Source of the DNA: an uncultured Eubacteriales bacterium | GTDB lineage: Bacteria > Bacillota > Clostridia > Oscillospirales > Acutalibacteraceae | Direction of reading: 5' to 3' | Length of the DNA: 6,397 bases | Assembly (NCBI GenBank): GCA_934444695.1 | Contig: CAKSDF010000112.1 | Location: 1-6,397, forward strand | Shown: one piece after another, positions 5,804-6,397 of the stretch | How the letters are laid out: each line of letters starts with the position of its first letter | Numbering within the stretch: the first letter of the stretch is position 1 | Notes under the pieces: generated by a model | What the model was told of the DNA's origin: nothing | Databases searched by the model: none | The model's input: only the letters and a program-made list of their open reading frames with translations | Made by a program: the position numbers and the translations under genes

Positions 5804-5835
5804 TTGATTAAATCAACCGATCGGATGATCCGATC
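5804..5835. repeat. Two adjacent palindromes between sipW and the next gene
   Basis: TTGATT-A-AATCAA (5804-5816) is followed after two bases by GATCGGAT-G-ATCCGATC (5819-5835); both are perfect inverted repeats with a single central base. No T-tract follows, so they are not a classical terminator. They sit in a 189-base gap without a gene or clear promoter and could be an operator or an RNA processing or stability hairpin that sets the level of the downstream gene. Confidence 0.65.
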
Positions 5836-5915
5836 AACTAAAACAGATTTCAACAACATCCAACGGGCAAAGATTTTATAAAAATACTTGTTCGCTTAAA
5901 ACTCAAAAACACCTG

Positions 5916-5922
5916 AAAGGAG
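5916..5922 (+). promoter_or_regulatory. Ribosome binding site supporting the TTG start at 5932
   Basis: AAAGGAG ends 9 bases before TTG 5932. An in-frame TGA stop at 5914-5916 excludes anything further upstream, and no ATG occurs in frame until about 30 codons later, inside the membrane segment. Confidence 0.85.
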
Positions 5923-5931
5923 CCGAAAGAA

Positions 5932-6397
5932 TTGGGCAAAAAAGGGCTTTTCAGCAGAATACTTTATATTCCCAAGCACGCCGAAGCCGAAAAAAGCGAT
6001 AAATTCATTTCAATCATTATGCCGTCGATAATCGGTATGGTGGTTTGTATGGCCTGCCTTTTCGGACTTACCTGGGCTTGGTTCACAAGCACAACAACAA
6101 GCAAAACCGTTCCGATGGTCTCTTCAAAATTCACCTGTACGGCCGAGATTTTCCTCGACGGCGAGGATATAACCCCCGTGCCCGACGCCGACGGTGCATA
6201 TAGTCTCAACCTTACGGCCGACAAGGATTATACCGTTACGCTGACCGTTTCGGATGACACAACCGGCAACGGATATTTAAAGATAGTATCTCCCAATGAA
6301 TCCAACACCTATTATGCCGGCCCCTTAAACGGTGAGTATTCCGGTGAACAAGGCTTTACGGTGGTCATTCGTCCCACCGTCTCGGGCACTTATACCT
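5932..6397 (+). CDS. Membrane-anchored SipW-substrate-like protein, 3' end cut by window
   Basis: An open frame from TTG 5932 continues to the window end, giving 155 complete residues beginning MGKKGLFSRILYIPKHAEAE. A basic, amphipathic N-terminus of about 25 residues precedes a membrane segment (about 26-46) that ends LTWAWFTSTTTS (46-57). The Ala-Trp-Phe-Thr motif right after the hydrophobic stretch is typical of SipW-dependent signal segments in Clostridia, with cleavage expected near Ala49. The exported part is Thr/Val/Asp-rich and beta-prone (YTVTLTVSDDTTGNGYLKI; FTVVIRPTVSGTYT), with no catalytic motif seen. No terminator separates it from sipW, so co-transcription is likely despite the 189-base gap. 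It is the best candidate substrate of the adjacent peptidase and occupies tasA's position in a tapA-sipW-tasA-like order, but I would not name it TasA on this evidence. Total length and any C-terminal anchor lie outside the window. Confidence 0.8.
   Translation, partial: MGKKGLFSRILYIPKHAEAEKSDKFISIIMPSIIGMVVCMACLFGLTWAWFTSTTTSKTVPMVSSKFTCTAEIFLDGEDITPVPDADGAYSLNLTADKDYTVTLTVSDDTTGNGYLKIVSPNESNTYYAGPLNGEYSGEQGFTVVIRPTVSGTYT

Noticed and set aside
5964..6224. An 86-codon minus-strand frame
   Set aside because: It is antisense to the TTG-initiated membrane protein, which has a ribosome binding site, a membrane segment and the A-W-F-T motif.
1..6397. CRISPR arrays, insertion sequences, tRNA or rRNA genes
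   Set aside because: No regularly spaced repeats, transposase motifs, tRNA-like cloverleaf or rRNA signature sequences were seen by eye on either strand.

Overview
This window looks like chromosomal DNA of an endospore-forming member of the Clostridia (Firmicutes). The evidence is a forespore sigma factor gene (sigG), strong AGGAGG-type ribosome binding sites, consensus sigma-A promoters, a TPP riboswitch ahead of thiT, and a SipW/TasA-type surface-protein locus. Genus cannot be determined from the sequence. I see no tRNA, rRNA, CRISPR array, insertion sequence or other mobile element.

Layout. (1) Positions 1-983 (+): nearly all of a GGGtGRT-family protein of unknown function, missing only its extreme N-terminus, followed by a perfect hairpin terminator. 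(2) Positions 1200-2400 (-): a thiamine-uptake transcription unit read towards the first gene. In transcription order it has a consensus sigma-A promoter, a TPP riboswitch, an intrinsic terminator (expression platform), a long leader, thiT (ECF S component with an extra C-terminal membrane region) and a terminator. (3) Positions 2559-3356 (-): sigG, encoding the late forespore sigma factor, with a tentative sigma-G-like promoter beside its ribosome binding site. (4) Positions 3486-6397 (+): a probable operon from a sigma-A promoter. It encodes a TasA/camelysin-like protein anchored at both ends, a second smaller TasA-like protein, a SipW-type signal peptidase with an unusual cytoplasmic tail, and, after a 189-base gap with two palindromes, a TTG-initiated membrane-anchored protein that runs off the window.

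How the genes work together. The thiT unit is self-contained: TPP binding should terminate transcription and lower thiamine uptake. The last four genes resemble the tapA-sipW-tasA matrix-fibre operon of Bacillus in logic but not in detail. The two proteins upstream of the peptidase have TasA-type beta-domain signatures but lack the usual A-(W/F)-F motif at the end of the signal segment, while the protein downstream has it. I infer a cell-surface or extracellular-fibre system in which the downstream protein is the likeliest SipW substrate and the first protein stays in the membrane. Three gene starts (thiT, sigG and the first TasA-like gene) were moved inward from the longest possible reading frame on ribosome-binding-site evidence.
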